The notes under the pieces: generated by a model | Told to the model about the DNA's origin: nothing | The model's input: only the letters and a program-made list of their open reading frames with translations | The model's database searches: none | Source of the DNA: Sphingobium sp. AP49 | Lineage (GTDB): Bacteria; Pseudomonadota; Alphaproteobacteria; Sphingomonadales; Sphingomonadaceae | Reading direction: 5' to 3' | Assembly: GCF_000281715.2 (NCBI RefSeq) | Contig: NZ_CP124576.1 | Coordinates: 7,501 to 71,500 of the forward strand | DNA length: 64,000 nt | Position numbers and translations under genes: made by a program | Shown here: positions 10,566-20,460 of the stretch, piece after piece | Layout: each line of letters begins with the position of its first letter | Numbering within the stretch: the first letter of the stretch is position 1

Positions 10566-11108
10566 ATGAATATTGACCTGATCCCCGTCGGCGACGATCC
10601 GCCAAACAGCCTGAACGTCATCATCGAGGTGCCGGTTGGCGGCGAACCCGTGAAGTACGAGTTCGACAAGGCGTCGGGCGCGCTGTTCGTCGATCGCATC
10701 CTGCATACGCCGATGCGCTATCCGGCTAATTACGGCTTCGTGCCGCACACGCTGTCGCCCGATGGCGATCCGCTCGACGCGCTGGTCATCGCCCGCTCGC
10801 CCTTCGTTCCCGGCTCGGTCGTGCGCGCGCGCCCGATCGCCGTGCTGAACCTGGAAGACGAAGCCGGCGGCGACGAGAAGCTGGTCTGCGTGCCCGACAA
10901 CAAGACCTTCCCTTACTACAGCAATGTGGACGAGAAGGACGACCTGCCCGGCATCGTGATGGAGCAGATCGAGCATTTCTTCACCCACTATAAGGATCTG
11001 GAAAAGACCAAGTGGGTGCGCATCGGTACCTGGGGCGGCGCAGAAGACGCCCGCAAGATCACGCTGGAAGCGATCGAGCGCTATCAGGCCGAGAAGAAGA
11101 AGGGCTGA
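10566..11108 (+). CDS. ppa: Inorganic pyrophosphatase
   Basis: Family I soluble pyrophosphatase of 180 residues that hydrolyses pyrophosphate to phosphate, pulling biosynthetic reactions forward. The metal-binding signature DGDPLDALV is intact. The surrounding MRYPANYGFVPHTL and the C-terminal YKDLEKTKWVRIGTWGG segments are standard for the bacterial hexameric enzyme. The ATG at 10566 gives the normal N-terminus (MNIDLIPVGDDPP). A strong terminator follows at 11191. Confidence 0.97.
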   Translation: MNIDLIPVGDDPPNSLNVIIEVPVGGEPVKYEFDKASGALFVDRILHTPMRYPANYGFVPHTLSPDGDPLDALVIARSPFVPGSVVRARPIAVLNLEDEAGGDEKLVCVPDNKTFPYYSNVDEKDDLPGIVMEQIEHFFTHYKDLEKTKWVRIGTWGGAEDARKITLEAIERYQAEKKKG

Positions 11109-11122
11109 GCCCTTTTCGGCAT

Positions 11123-11170
11123 AGACCTTGATCGCTTCAGGCCAAAGGTCTGAAGCGTGAATCATGGTCT
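11123..11170. repeat. Palindromic intergenic element between ppa and the terminator
   Basis: An imperfect palindrome. CGCTTCAG (11133-11140) pairs with CTGAAGCG (11150-11157), and the stem continues outward through TTGAT/ATCA to AGACC (11123) pairing with GGTCT (11166). The outer arms differ only by a small bulge. It looks like a dispersed REP-type sequence rather than a simple terminator, since no T run follows it. Confidence 0.55.
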
Positions 11171-11190
11171 AGAAAACAGGCCAATTGAAA

Positions 11191-11226
11191 AGGGCTGCGC
11201 GGTGATCATCCGCGCGGCCCTTTTTC
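11191..11226. terminator. Bidirectional terminator between ppa and the MocR-type gene
   Basis: AGGGCTGCGCGG and CCGCGCGGCCCT form a 12-base stem with one G-U pair and a seven-base loop, followed by TTTTT on the plus strand. The minus-strand copy also ends in TTTTC, so it can serve both convergent genes. Confidence 0.85.
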
Positions 11227-11232
11227 TATGGG

Positions 11233-12696
11233 TCAGATGACTCGATCGGCCTCCAGGGCGAGGGCCAGCGGATCGCGGCCGCGCGGGGTGCGGGCGTGGA
11301 GCCGGGCATCGGCCTCCACCAGCCGTGCGACGCCCATGTCGAGCTGCGCTTGCGGCAGGGTGAAGGGCAGGCGCAGGAAGCGTTCGAACGCGCCATTGAC
11401 GCCGAAACGCGGACCGGCGGCGATGCGCACGCCATGATTGCCCGCCAGCGCCGCGAGCGCACTGGCCTCTGCCCGGGGCAGTTCGGCCCAAAGCGACAGG
11501 CCGCCGGCGGGCGATTCCACCCGCCAGTGCGGCAGATGCCGTTCCAACTGCGCCAGCAGATGGTCGCGCCGGTCGCGCAGCATCGCCGCGCGCGGCCCCA
11601 GCCCCTCGTCCGCATCGATCAACTGGGCCACGGCCAATTGCTCGACCACGGGGCTGGCCATGTCCATCGTCGTGCGGATGCGGCCGAGCGCCGCCACGGT
11701 CTGCGGATCGGCGCGAATCCAGCCGACGCGCAGGCCACCCCAGAAGATCTTGCTGGCCGACCCCAAAGTGATGACATGGCGGCCGGACGGATCATGGCAG
11801 GCAACCGGCGGCGGCGGCGCGCCATCCAACCCCATCGCCACCATCGTCTCGTCGACCACCAGCGGGGTGTGGGTGCGCATCGCCACCGAAACCAGCGCGC
11901 GGCGCGTCGCCGGGTCCATGCTGCGGCCGGTGGGGTTGTGGAAATCGGCGATGATATAAGCGAAGCGCGGCGCGGTCTGGCGGAAGGCCGCGTCCATCGC
12001 ATCGATATCCCAGCCATGGACCGGCAGGCCGACCGGCACCGGCACGACATTGGCCCGCTGCAGCGCCTGGATCGCATTATGATAGGTGGGATGGTCGATC
12101 ACCGCCCGGTCGCCCGGCCCGGCCAGCCATTGCAACAGCAGCGAGAAACCCTGCTGCGCGCCATTGGTGATCATGATCTGGTCGGGATCGGTCGGGCAAC
12201 CGCGCCGTTCATAATGGGCGGCGATCGCCCGGCGCAGCACCGGCAGGCCGAGCGGATCATAACCCAGATCGCCCAGATAGGCCGGCAGCGCCTCGACCGC
12301 ATGGGCATAGGCCAGGCCCACGCCGGGCGCGGCCGGCAACGCGGCATGGGTCCAGTTGAGCAGATTGTCGCCGGTCACCCCATCGATATCGGGCGTCGGG
12401 GTCTCGACCCGGCCGGGCGGCAGGCGGGTGACGCTGCCCGACCCCTGCCGGCTTTCCAGATAGCCCTCGTCGCGCAGCCGGTCGAAAGCGGCGGCGATGG
12501 TCGTGCGGCTGAGCCCCAGCGCAGCGGCCAGTTCCCGCTCGCCCGGCAACCGGACATTGAGGCCGATCCGTCCGTCCAGCACCAGCATCCGCAGCGCCTG
12601 CGCCAATTGGCGATAGGCCGGCTCGGCGCTGTCCTGGGCGCGCCAGGCGCCCAGCAACCGCAGCAGCGAGGGGGGCCGAAGGAAGGAAGTGGACAT
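11233..12696 (-). CDS. MocR-family GntR/aminotransferase transcription regulator (YczR-like)
   Basis: 487 residues combining a GntR winged helix-turn-helix (about 15-90; LPGERELAAALGLSRTTIAA and YLESRQGSGSVTRLP) with a type I PLP aminotransferase fold. The PLP lysine lies in LGSASKIFWGG. MocR proteins use PLP or its amino-acid adducts as effectors. The gene is divergent from a YczE-type membrane protein, the pairing from which the YczR group is named, so this neighbour is its likely target. ATG 12696 is preferred over the longer open frame, which would run through the operator-like palindrome at 12741-12765. The ligand is unknown. Confidence 0.88.
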   Translation of the reverse strand: MSTSFLRPPSLLRLLGAWRAQDSAEPAYRQLAQALRMLVLDGRIGLNVRLPGERELAAALGLSRTTIAAAFDRLRDEGYLESRQGSGSVTRLPPGRVETPTPDIDGVTGDNLLNWTHAALPAAPGVGLAYAHAVEALPAYLGDLGYDPLGLPVLRRAIAAHYERRGCPTDPDQIMITNGAQQGFSLLLQWLAGPGDRAVIDHPTYHNAIQALQRANVVPVPVGLPVHGWDIDAMDAAFRQTAPRFAYIIADFHNPTGRSMDPATRRALVSVAMRTHTPLVVDETMVAMGLDGAPPPPVACHDPSGRHVITLGSASKIFWGGLRVGWIRADPQTVAALGRIRTTMDMASPVVEQLAVAQLIDADEGLGPRAAMLRDRRDHLLAQLERHLPHWRVESPAGGLSLWAELPRAEASALAALAGNHGVRIAAGPRFGVNGAFERFLRLPFTLPQAQLDMGVARLVEADARLHARTPRGRDPLALALEADRVI

Positions 12697-12740
12697 GGCG
12701 ATCAATCCAATCAGAGAGATTTGAAGGCCACTTACGCGCC

Positions 12741-12765
12741 ATTGGTCCTTTTGTAAAAGGCCAAT
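12741..12765. promoter_or_regulatory. Near-palindrome in the MocR/YczE divergent promoter region
   Basis: ATTGGTCCTTTT and AAAAGGCCAAT form an inverted repeat around GT, perfect apart from one extra T in the left arm. A further GAAGGCCAC at about 12723 repeats part of the right arm. It lies 14 bases upstream of the YczE start and 45 upstream of the regulator start, where a MocR operator would be expected. Binding is inferred, not shown. Confidence 0.55.
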
Positions 12766-12778
12766 TTGGCTAGGTCTG

Positions 12779-13390
12779 ATGCCCATGATGATGACCCGCC
12801 GCCTCTTCCAGCTCTTCTGGGGCCTTGTGCTCTACGGCTTTGCCATGGCGCTGATGCTGCGCGCCAATCTGGGGCTCGATCCCTGGGACGTGCTGCACCA
12901 GGGACTGGCGCCGAAGCTGGGGCTGAGCTTCGGCATGACGGTGAACCTGGTCGGCGCGATCGTGCTGCTGCTCTGGTGGCCGCTGCGGCAGCGGCCGGGG
13001 ATCGGCACGGTCTGCAACATAGTGGTGATCGGCACGGCGGTGGATATCAGCCTCCATTATCTACCGACACCCGAAGGCTATGCGATGCGTGCCGCCTGGC
13101 TGGGCGCGGGCATCTTGCTGAATGGCATTGCCGGTGGCGCCTATATCGGTGCCGGCCTTGGCCCGGGGCCGCGCGACGGGTTGATGACCGGCCTGTGCCG
13201 CCGCAATGGCTGGCCGGTCAAATGGGTGCGCACCGGCATCGAGATCGCGGTGCTGGCGATCGGCTGGATGATGGGCGGCACGGTGGGCATCGGCACCATC
13301 GTCTATGCCGCGACGATCGGCTGGATCGTCCACCATGCCCTGCCCTTCTTCACGATCACAGCGCCCGAGCACCCGGCGATCGCTGGCTAG
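12779..13390 (+). CDS. YczE/YitT-type integral membrane protein
   Basis: About 203 residues with five or more hydrophobic segments and the family-typical opening GFAMALMLRANLGLDPWDVLHQGLA, plus GAYIGAGLGPGPRDGLM in the middle. These features match the YczE group of membrane proteins, whose transported substrate is not known. It is divergent from a MocR-type regulator that probably controls it. Starts at 12779, 12785 or 12788 are all possible (MPMMMTRR). An 11-base hairpin follows the stop. Confidence 0.85.
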   Translation: MPMMMTRRLFQLFWGLVLYGFAMALMLRANLGLDPWDVLHQGLAPKLGLSFGMTVNLVGAIVLLLWWPLRQRPGIGTVCNIVVIGTAVDISLHYLPTPEGYAMRAAWLGAGILLNGIAGGAYIGAGLGPGPRDGLMTGLCRRNGWPVKWVRTGIEIAVLAIGWMMGGTVGIGTIVYAATIGWIVHHALPFFTITAPEHPAIAG

Positions 13391-13401
13391 AGTTGCCCCC
13401 T

Positions 13402-13434
13402 GACCGGCCGACAGGAACCCGTCGGCCGGTCCCT
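13402..13434 (+). terminator. Hairpin after the YczE-type gene
   Basis: GACCGGCCGAC and GTCGGCCGGTC form a perfect 11-base stem with an eight-base loop, followed by CCTTTCC. The T run is short, so termination is likely but not certain. Confidence 0.6.
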
Positions 13435-13531
13435 TTCCGCATTGAAAATGCGTCGCACCTTTCTTGACCGGACCGGGCAGTCGGGCATGATCCCGCCTCC
13501 GCCATTCCCGACGATCAAGGAGTCCCCGCCG

Positions 13532-14725
13532 ATGCGCGCCTTCCTCGCCGCTGCCCTTGCCCTGCCGTTCGCCGTCGCCGCATCCGCCGCGCCGCCGGAG
13601 CAGGCGCTCGCTCCCCTCGCCTTCGAACAGATCGCACCCGCCGGCACCAAGATGCCGCGCTTCAAGGTCGATGCCGCGTGGCCGGCTATGCCTAATGACC
13701 TGCTGCTGGGGCAGGTCAGCGGCGTTGCGGTCGGTCCGGACGATTCGGTCTGGGTCGTGCATCGCCCGCACAGCCTGACCGCGACCGACACGGGCCTGGC
13801 CGAATCGCCCGCCACCGCCGTCTGCTGCAAGCCGGCCCCGCCGGTGGTGCGCTTCACCCAGGATGGCCGCTATCTGGGCGGCTGGGGCGGCGCCGACAGC
13901 GCCCCCACGGTCGATGGCGTCAACCAATGGCCCGCCAGCCTGCACGGCATCTTCGTCGACAAGGCCGGCAGCGTCTGGTTCGGCGGCAATGGCAAGGGCG
14001 ACCATGTCGTCATGAACTATACGCCTGAGGGGAAATATATCCGCAGCTTCGGCCGGCGCGACAAGACCGGCGGCAATGACGCGACCGACCAGCTGGGCAA
14101 CCCCTCCGACGTCAATCACAGCGATGGCATGGTGCTGATTTCCGACGGCTATGTGAACCGCCGCGTGATCGGCTTCGACGACAGGAGCAACGCCTATAAG
14201 GGCCGCTGGGGCGCCTATGGCAAGCCGCCGAGCGGACCGGTGCTGCAAGGCACGTTCGACCAGAGCCATGCCGTCGATCCCAGCCGGGTCGCCGATCCCA
14301 AGGCAGCCATCTTCAACAGCATCGTCCATTGCGTAGTGCCGACGAAGGACGGCCATCTCTATGTCTGCGACCGCAACAACAATCGCGCGCAGCTGTTCAA
14401 GCGCGAGAAGGATGGCGGCCTGACCTTCGTGCGCGACCTGGCGATCGCGCCGGAAACCGGCGGCACCCACACCGTCACCGATATCGCCTTCTCGCCCGAT
14501 CCCGACCAGACCTATCTCTATGTCGCCGACATGATGAACGGCCGCATCTGGGTTCTGGAGCGCAAGACCCACACAATCCTTGGCGCCTTCGGCCGGATCG
14601 GGCGTCAGGCCGGGCAATTCACCTGGCTGCACAGCATTGATACCGACAGCGCCGGCAATATCTATGCGACCGAGGTGAATACCGGCCGCCGCGTGCAGAA
14701 GCTGGTCTTCACCGGCATCAAATGA
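13532..14725 (+). CDS. Secreted NHL-repeat beta-propeller protein
   Basis: 397 residues with a signal peptide (MRAFLAAALALPFAVAASA) followed by repeated blades of the NHL type, for example LGQVSGVAVGPDDSVWVVHR, LHGIFVDKAGSVWFGG and WLHSIDTDSAGNIYATE. Propellers of this kind act as binding platforms or as periplasmic lyase-like enzymes; no catalytic residues can be assigned here. The ATG at 13532 has AAGGAG upstream. The downstream DUF1993 gene starts 17 bases after its stop and is probably co-transcribed. Confidence 0.82.
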   Translation: MRAFLAAALALPFAVAASAAPPEQALAPLAFEQIAPAGTKMPRFKVDAAWPAMPNDLLLGQVSGVAVGPDDSVWVVHRPHSLTATDTGLAESPATAVCCKPAPPVVRFTQDGRYLGGWGGADSAPTVDGVNQWPASLHGIFVDKAGSVWFGGNGKGDHVVMNYTPEGKYIRSFGRRDKTGGNDATDQLGNPSDVNHSDGMVLISDGYVNRRVIGFDDRSNAYKGRWGAYGKPPSGPVLQGTFDQSHAVDPSRVADPKAAIFNSIVHCVVPTKDGHLYVCDRNNNRAQLFKREKDGGLTFVRDLAIAPETGGTHTVTDIAFSPDPDQTYLYVADMMNGRIWVLERKTHTILGAFGRIGRQAGQFTWLHSIDTDSAGNIYATEVNTGRRVQKLVFTGIK

Positions 14726-14741
14726 AGGGAATCCCTGTAAC

Positions 14742-15248
14742 GTGGCGACCGAACTTTACGACCTGACCGTCCCCGCTTTCCTGCGCGGCTTGCGCACTCT
14801 GTCCACCCTGCTCGACAAAGGCGCCGCCTTTGCCGCCGAACAGGGCATCGATCCCGCCACGCTGACGGATGCCCGCCTGATCGAGGATATGCGCCCGCTG
14901 ACCGCGCAGGTGCAGCTCGCCACCGACAGCGCCAAGGGCGCGGTCATCCGCATCGGCGAACTGGAACCCTTCCCCCTGCCCGACATGGAAGAGACGTTCG
15001 CCGACCTGCAGGATCGCATTGCACGGACCATCGCATTCCTCGAGTCGGTGCCGCGCGACAGGATCGATGGGCGCGAGGAGGCGACCGTCATCCTCAAGAC
15101 GCCGCGCGGCGAATTTCCCTTCACCGGGCGCAGCCATGTGCTGACCTTCTCGCTGCCCAATTTCTATTTCCACCTGACGACCGCCTATGCCCTGCTGCGC
15201 CAGGCCGGCGTACCGCTGGGCAAGCTCGACTATCTGGGCGGGCTTTAA
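14742..15248 (+). CDS. DUF1993 family protein
   Basis: A 168-residue cytoplasmic protein recognisable as DUF1993, a DinB-like helical family, from its N-terminal YDLTVPAFLRGLRTLSTLLD and C-terminal NFYFHLTTAYALLRQAGVPLGK. The His in FHLTTAY is at the usual conserved position. The function is unknown. It starts with GTG at 14742, just after the NHL gene, and its last four bases overlap the end of the convergent lipoprotein gene. Confidence 0.85.
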   Translation: MATELYDLTVPAFLRGLRTLSTLLDKGAAFAAEQGIDPATLTDARLIEDMRPLTAQVQLATDSAKGAVIRIGELEPFPLPDMEETFADLQDRIARTIAFLESVPRDRIDGREEATVILKTPRGEFPFTGRSHVLTFSLPNFYFHLTTAYALLRQAGVPLGKLDYLGGL

Positions 15249-15724
15249 CCCGCGATCAACCGGACATAGGCACTGGAGACCCAGCCGCTGGTGCAGGGGC
15301 CGGCATAGGCCTGCTTGCGATCGACCGGTTCATGCACGCCGCAATCGGTCGACGGCGGCCCCTCGGTCACCGGTGGCGGGATCACCACGCCCAGCCATTT
15401 CTGGTCGATGCTGCGGGTGCAGACATGGATCCGCGCCCCTTCCGCCAGCTGCGCCAGCGCCTTCGCCTCGGCAAAGGGGGCGGAGCGGACGCTGAGTCCC
15501 TGCGCGCCGACGCGGGTCGCCTGTCCCATCGCGCCGCAGGCGTCGAGCCGAGGCCCGTCCTCGCCGATCGTCACCGGTCGGGCGAGGGTCGCTTCCATCC
15601 GGGTTTCGGGTATCGTTTCGCGCGGCGCGCCGGCGAGCGAGCTGTTGGGCAATTCATCGGCCACTTCGCTGCTGCGCGAGCAGGCGGAAAGCAGCAGCAG
15701 GGCAAGGATCGGGACAACACGCAT
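15245..15724 (-). CDS. Small lipoprotein, function unknown
   Basis: 159 residues with a lipoprotein signal: MRVVPILALLLLSAC, with Cys15 as the lipidated residue. The mature part has four further cysteines and a stretch (TRVGAQGLSVRSAPFAEAKAL to GARIHVCTRS) that resembles a bacterial SH3 fold, often used for peptidoglycan binding. The identity of the SH3-like part is an inference. Convergent with DUF1993 and divergent from gyrB. Confidence 0.75.
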   Translation of the reverse strand: MRVVPILALLLLSACSRSSEVADELPNSSLAGAPRETIPETRMEATLARPVTIGEDGPRLDACGAMGQATRVGAQGLSVRSAPFAEAKALAQLAEGARIHVCTRSIDQKWLGVVIPPPVTEGPPSTDCGVHEPVDRKQAYAGPCTSGWVSSAYVRLIAG

Positions 15725-15779
15725 GAGCGCCTGATAAACCGCCCTAAAGCCGGGTGGAAGACGCCATGTTTCGCTTTAG

Positions 15780-18332
<2,553 letters not shown>

Positions 18333-18346
18333 TAAGGATGACTGTG

Positions 18347-18417
18347 CCAGCCCGCACCCCCACCCGGCCACCCCATCAGGATAATGTCTTGGGCGGCCGG
18401 GTGGGGGTGCGGGCTGG
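18347..18417. repeat. Perfect 23-base inverted repeat after gyrB
   Basis: The left arm (18347-18369) and right arm (18395-18417) are exact reverse complements, built on CCAGCCCGCACCCCC, with a 25-base loop. It begins 14 bases after the gyrB stop. There is no T run, so it may be a repeat element, an mRNA-stabilising structure or a factor-assisted terminator. Confidence 0.75.
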
Positions 18418-18453
18418 TGCGGCTCCGTGCACCGTCAGACGCACCCAAAACCT

Positions 18454-19011
18454 ATGACCGATCTGCCGCGCTGCAGCTGGGTAGGGCCGGACCCGCTCTA
18501 CCAGGCCTATCATGACGCGGAATGGGGCGTGCCCCAGCATGATTCGCGCATGCTGTGGGAAATGCTGATGCTGGAAGGGTTCCAGGCGGGACTCAGCTGG
18601 ATCACCATATTGCGCAAGCGCGAAGGGTTTCGCGCCGCCTTTGCCGGCTTCGATCCGGACAAGGTTGCCACCTTCGATACCGATGATGTCGAGCGGCTGA
18701 TGGCCGATCCCGGCATCGTCCGTGCCCGCGCCAAGATCCAGGCGACGATCAAGGGCGCGCAAATCTATGGCGCGATGCGCGACGCCGGCGAGGATTTCGC
18801 CGCCTATGTCTGGTCCTTCGCACCCGACGGGCCGATCGTCGGCGACGGCACGACCTTCCCGACCCAGACCGCCCAGTCGGAGGTGATCTCCAAGGATCTC
18901 AAGAAGCGCGGCTTCAAGTTCGTCGGCCCGACCATCGTCTATGCCTGGATGCAGGCGATCGGCATGGTCGACGATCATGCGAGCCATTGTTTCCGGCGGG
19001 CCGGCGCGTGA
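18454..19011 (+). CDS. tag: DNA-3-methyladenine glycosylase I
   Basis: Tag removes 3-methyladenine from alkylated DNA as the first step of base excision repair. The 185-residue protein has the family N-terminus CSWVGPDPLYQAYHDAEWG and the C-terminal HASHC. Cys and His in both segments fit the structural zinc site of Tag. FQAGLSWITILRKREGFR carries the catalytic-pocket residues. ATG 18454 gives the normal N-terminus. Its stop overlaps the GTG of the next gene by four bases. Confidence 0.95.
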   Translation: MTDLPRCSWVGPDPLYQAYHDAEWGVPQHDSRMLWEMLMLEGFQAGLSWITILRKREGFRAAFAGFDPDKVATFDTDDVERLMADPGIVRARAKIQATIKGAQIYGAMRDAGEDFAAYVWSFAPDGPIVGDGTTFPTQTAQSEVISKDLKKRGFKFVGPTIVYAWMQAIGMVDDHASHCFRRAGA

Positions 19012-19532
19012 AAGTGACGGCGATGGTGACAGGGCTCTTGGCCCTTGCCGCCTGCTCGGGCGATCCGGTGCCGCCGAACAGGGTCGACAATCACGCCGAC
19101 AATGCGATCGCCAACGCGACCCCGGTGCTTAACCAGGCGATCGTCGCCAATGAGGGTGTCGCGCCCGAAACAGCTGCGGCCCCGATCGCCGCCGCGCAAC
19201 CGGCGCCCGCCTCTGTTTCCCGTGAAACACCGCCTCCCCCACCACCGCAGGAGGATTATCGCGCGATCGGCACCGAGCCTTTCTGGGCCGTGATCGTCAA
19301 GGGATCGGTCGCGACGCTGCAGCGGCCCGATCATCCCCCACTGCGTTATCATGTCAGCCGCACCGATGATCCCCGCGCTGTCCGCTTCCTGGGCGAAGGC
19401 TTTACCATGACCGTCACCGAAGGACCGTGCAGCGACGGGATGAGCGACGCGATCTGGTCCGACCGGGTGCAGGTCTCCTTCGGCGAGGGGACGCTCAAGG
19501 GCTGTGGCGGCACCAAGGACGGCGGCGAATAG
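19008..19532 (+). CDS. COG3650-type lipoprotein
   Basis: 174 residues starting at GTG 19008, overlapping the tag stop codon. The signal ends in a lipobox (LLALAAC), followed by an Ala/Pro-rich linker with a six-proline run (to about residue 80) and a globular C-terminus, YRAIGTEPFWAVIVKG...GPCSDGMSDAIW, typical of the COG3650 family of predicted envelope proteins. Two cysteines (GPCSDG and KGCGG) may form a disulfide. Function is unknown. The linker-coding DNA contains a parS-like sequence at 19214-19229. Confidence 0.8.
   Translation: MKVTAMVTGLLALAACSGDPVPPNRVDNHADNAIANATPVLNQAIVANEGVAPETAAAPIAAAQPAPASVSRETPPPPPPQEDYRAIGTEPFWAVIVKGSVATLQRPDHPPLRYHVSRTDDPRAVRFLGEGFTMTVTEGPCSDGMSDAIWSDRVQVSFGEGTLKGCGGTKDGGE
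19214..19229. promoter_or_regulatory. parS: parS-like site inside the COG3650 lipoprotein gene
   Basis: TGTTTCCCGTGAAACA differs by one base from the classical parS consensus TGTTTCACGTGAAACA. It lies about 16-17 kb from parB and 19 kb from the parS in rsmG. ParB binding is inferred from sequence only. Confidence 0.5.
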
Positions 19533-19584
19533 GCGGGATCGCGGCCATTGCTCGTTCTGCTCCATGAACAGGGAGGATTTGACG

Positions 19585-20328
19585 ATGAGCGACCAGCCAA
19601 AAGCCGATGTTGCGCGGCGCAACTTTCTCCTGACCGCGGGAATCGCGCTCGCTGCAACCGGCACAACTGTATCGGCGCAACTTTCCGTGGAGCCGCCGGT
19701 GCCGCCAAGTGGCCTCAAGAAGAAGCTGGGTATGGTGCTGTTCGAGGGGTTCGAGCTGCTCGACGTGTTCGGCCCGCTGGAAATGTTCGGCATGCTGAAA
19801 GACCGGGTCGAGATCGTCATGATCGCCGACAAGGCCGGACCGGTGCGTAGCGGCGCCGGGCCGCAGACGATCGCCGACCATGGCTTTGCCGATGCGCCGA
19901 AACTCGACATCGTGATGATCCCCGGCGGCCTCGGCACCCGGCGGGAAGTGAACAACCCCGATTTCCTCGCCGCCGTCCGCACATTGGCCCAGGATACGCC
20001 GCAGGTGGCGACGATCTGCACGGGTTCGGGCCTGCTGGCGAAGACCGGGCTGATCGACGGGGTGAAGGCGACCAGCAACAAGATGGCCTGGGCCTGGGCG
20101 ACGGCGCAGGGGGCGAAGGTCGCGTGGATCCCGCATGCGCGTTGGGTGGAGGACGGCAAGTTCATCTCCTCCTCCGGTATTTCGGCGGGAACGGACATGG
20201 CGCTGGGCCTGATCGCGAAGCTCTATGGCAAGGAGATGGCGCGCTGGGCCGCCAACCGGACGGAGTATCGCTGGCAGGAGGATGCCAGTGACGACCCCTT
20301 TGCCAAGCTGAACGGGTTGCCGGGGTAA
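19585..20328 (+). CDS. DJ-1/PfpI family protein with Tat-like signal
   Basis: 247 residues. The N-terminus ARRNFLLTAGIALAATGTTVSAQ resembles a twin-arginine export signal, giving a probably periplasmic protein. The body is a DJ-1/PfpI glutamine-amidotransferase-like fold: KLGMVLFEGFELLDVFGPLE, IVMIPGGLGTRREV and the nucleophile elbow TICTGSGLLAKTG with the reactive Cys. The arrangement is closest to isonitrile-hydratase-like or ThiJ-like members. GGGAGGA lies seven bases before the ATG at 19585; an ATG at 19564 is also open but lacks such a site. Substrate unknown. Confidence 0.85.
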   Translation: MSDQPKADVARRNFLLTAGIALAATGTTVSAQLSVEPPVPPSGLKKKLGMVLFEGFELLDVFGPLEMFGMLKDRVEIVMIADKAGPVRSGAGPQTIADHGFADAPKLDIVMIPGGLGTRREVNNPDFLAAVRTLAQDTPQVATICTGSGLLAKTGLIDGVKATSNKMAWAWATAQGAKVAWIPHARWVEDGKFISSSGISAGTDMALGLIAKLYGKEMARWAANRTEYRWQEDASDDPFAKLNGLPG

Positions 20329-20347
20329 ACCCAAAACCTCCCCCCTT

Positions 20348-20433
20348 CCGTCATGCCAGCGAAGGCTGGCATCTCTCTTTCTTGGCATCAGTGGAAGAAA
20401 GAAGTGGGATCCCAGCCTTCGCTGGGATGACGG
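20348..20433. repeat. REP-like inverted doublet
   Basis: Two 28-base arms (20348-20375 and 20406-20433) are reverse complements of each other except for a few positions, starting CCGTCATGCCAGCGAAGG and ending CGCTGGGATGACGG. Each arm is itself a hairpin: GCCAGC-GAAG-GCTGGC and CCCAGC-CTTC-GCTGGG. The two differing positions are compensatory within each hairpin, so both structures are preserved. This is the usual form of a dispersed REP doublet. Confidence 0.8.
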
Positions 20434-20460
20434 CGGTAGAGGGTGACGGCGAATGCCCCC

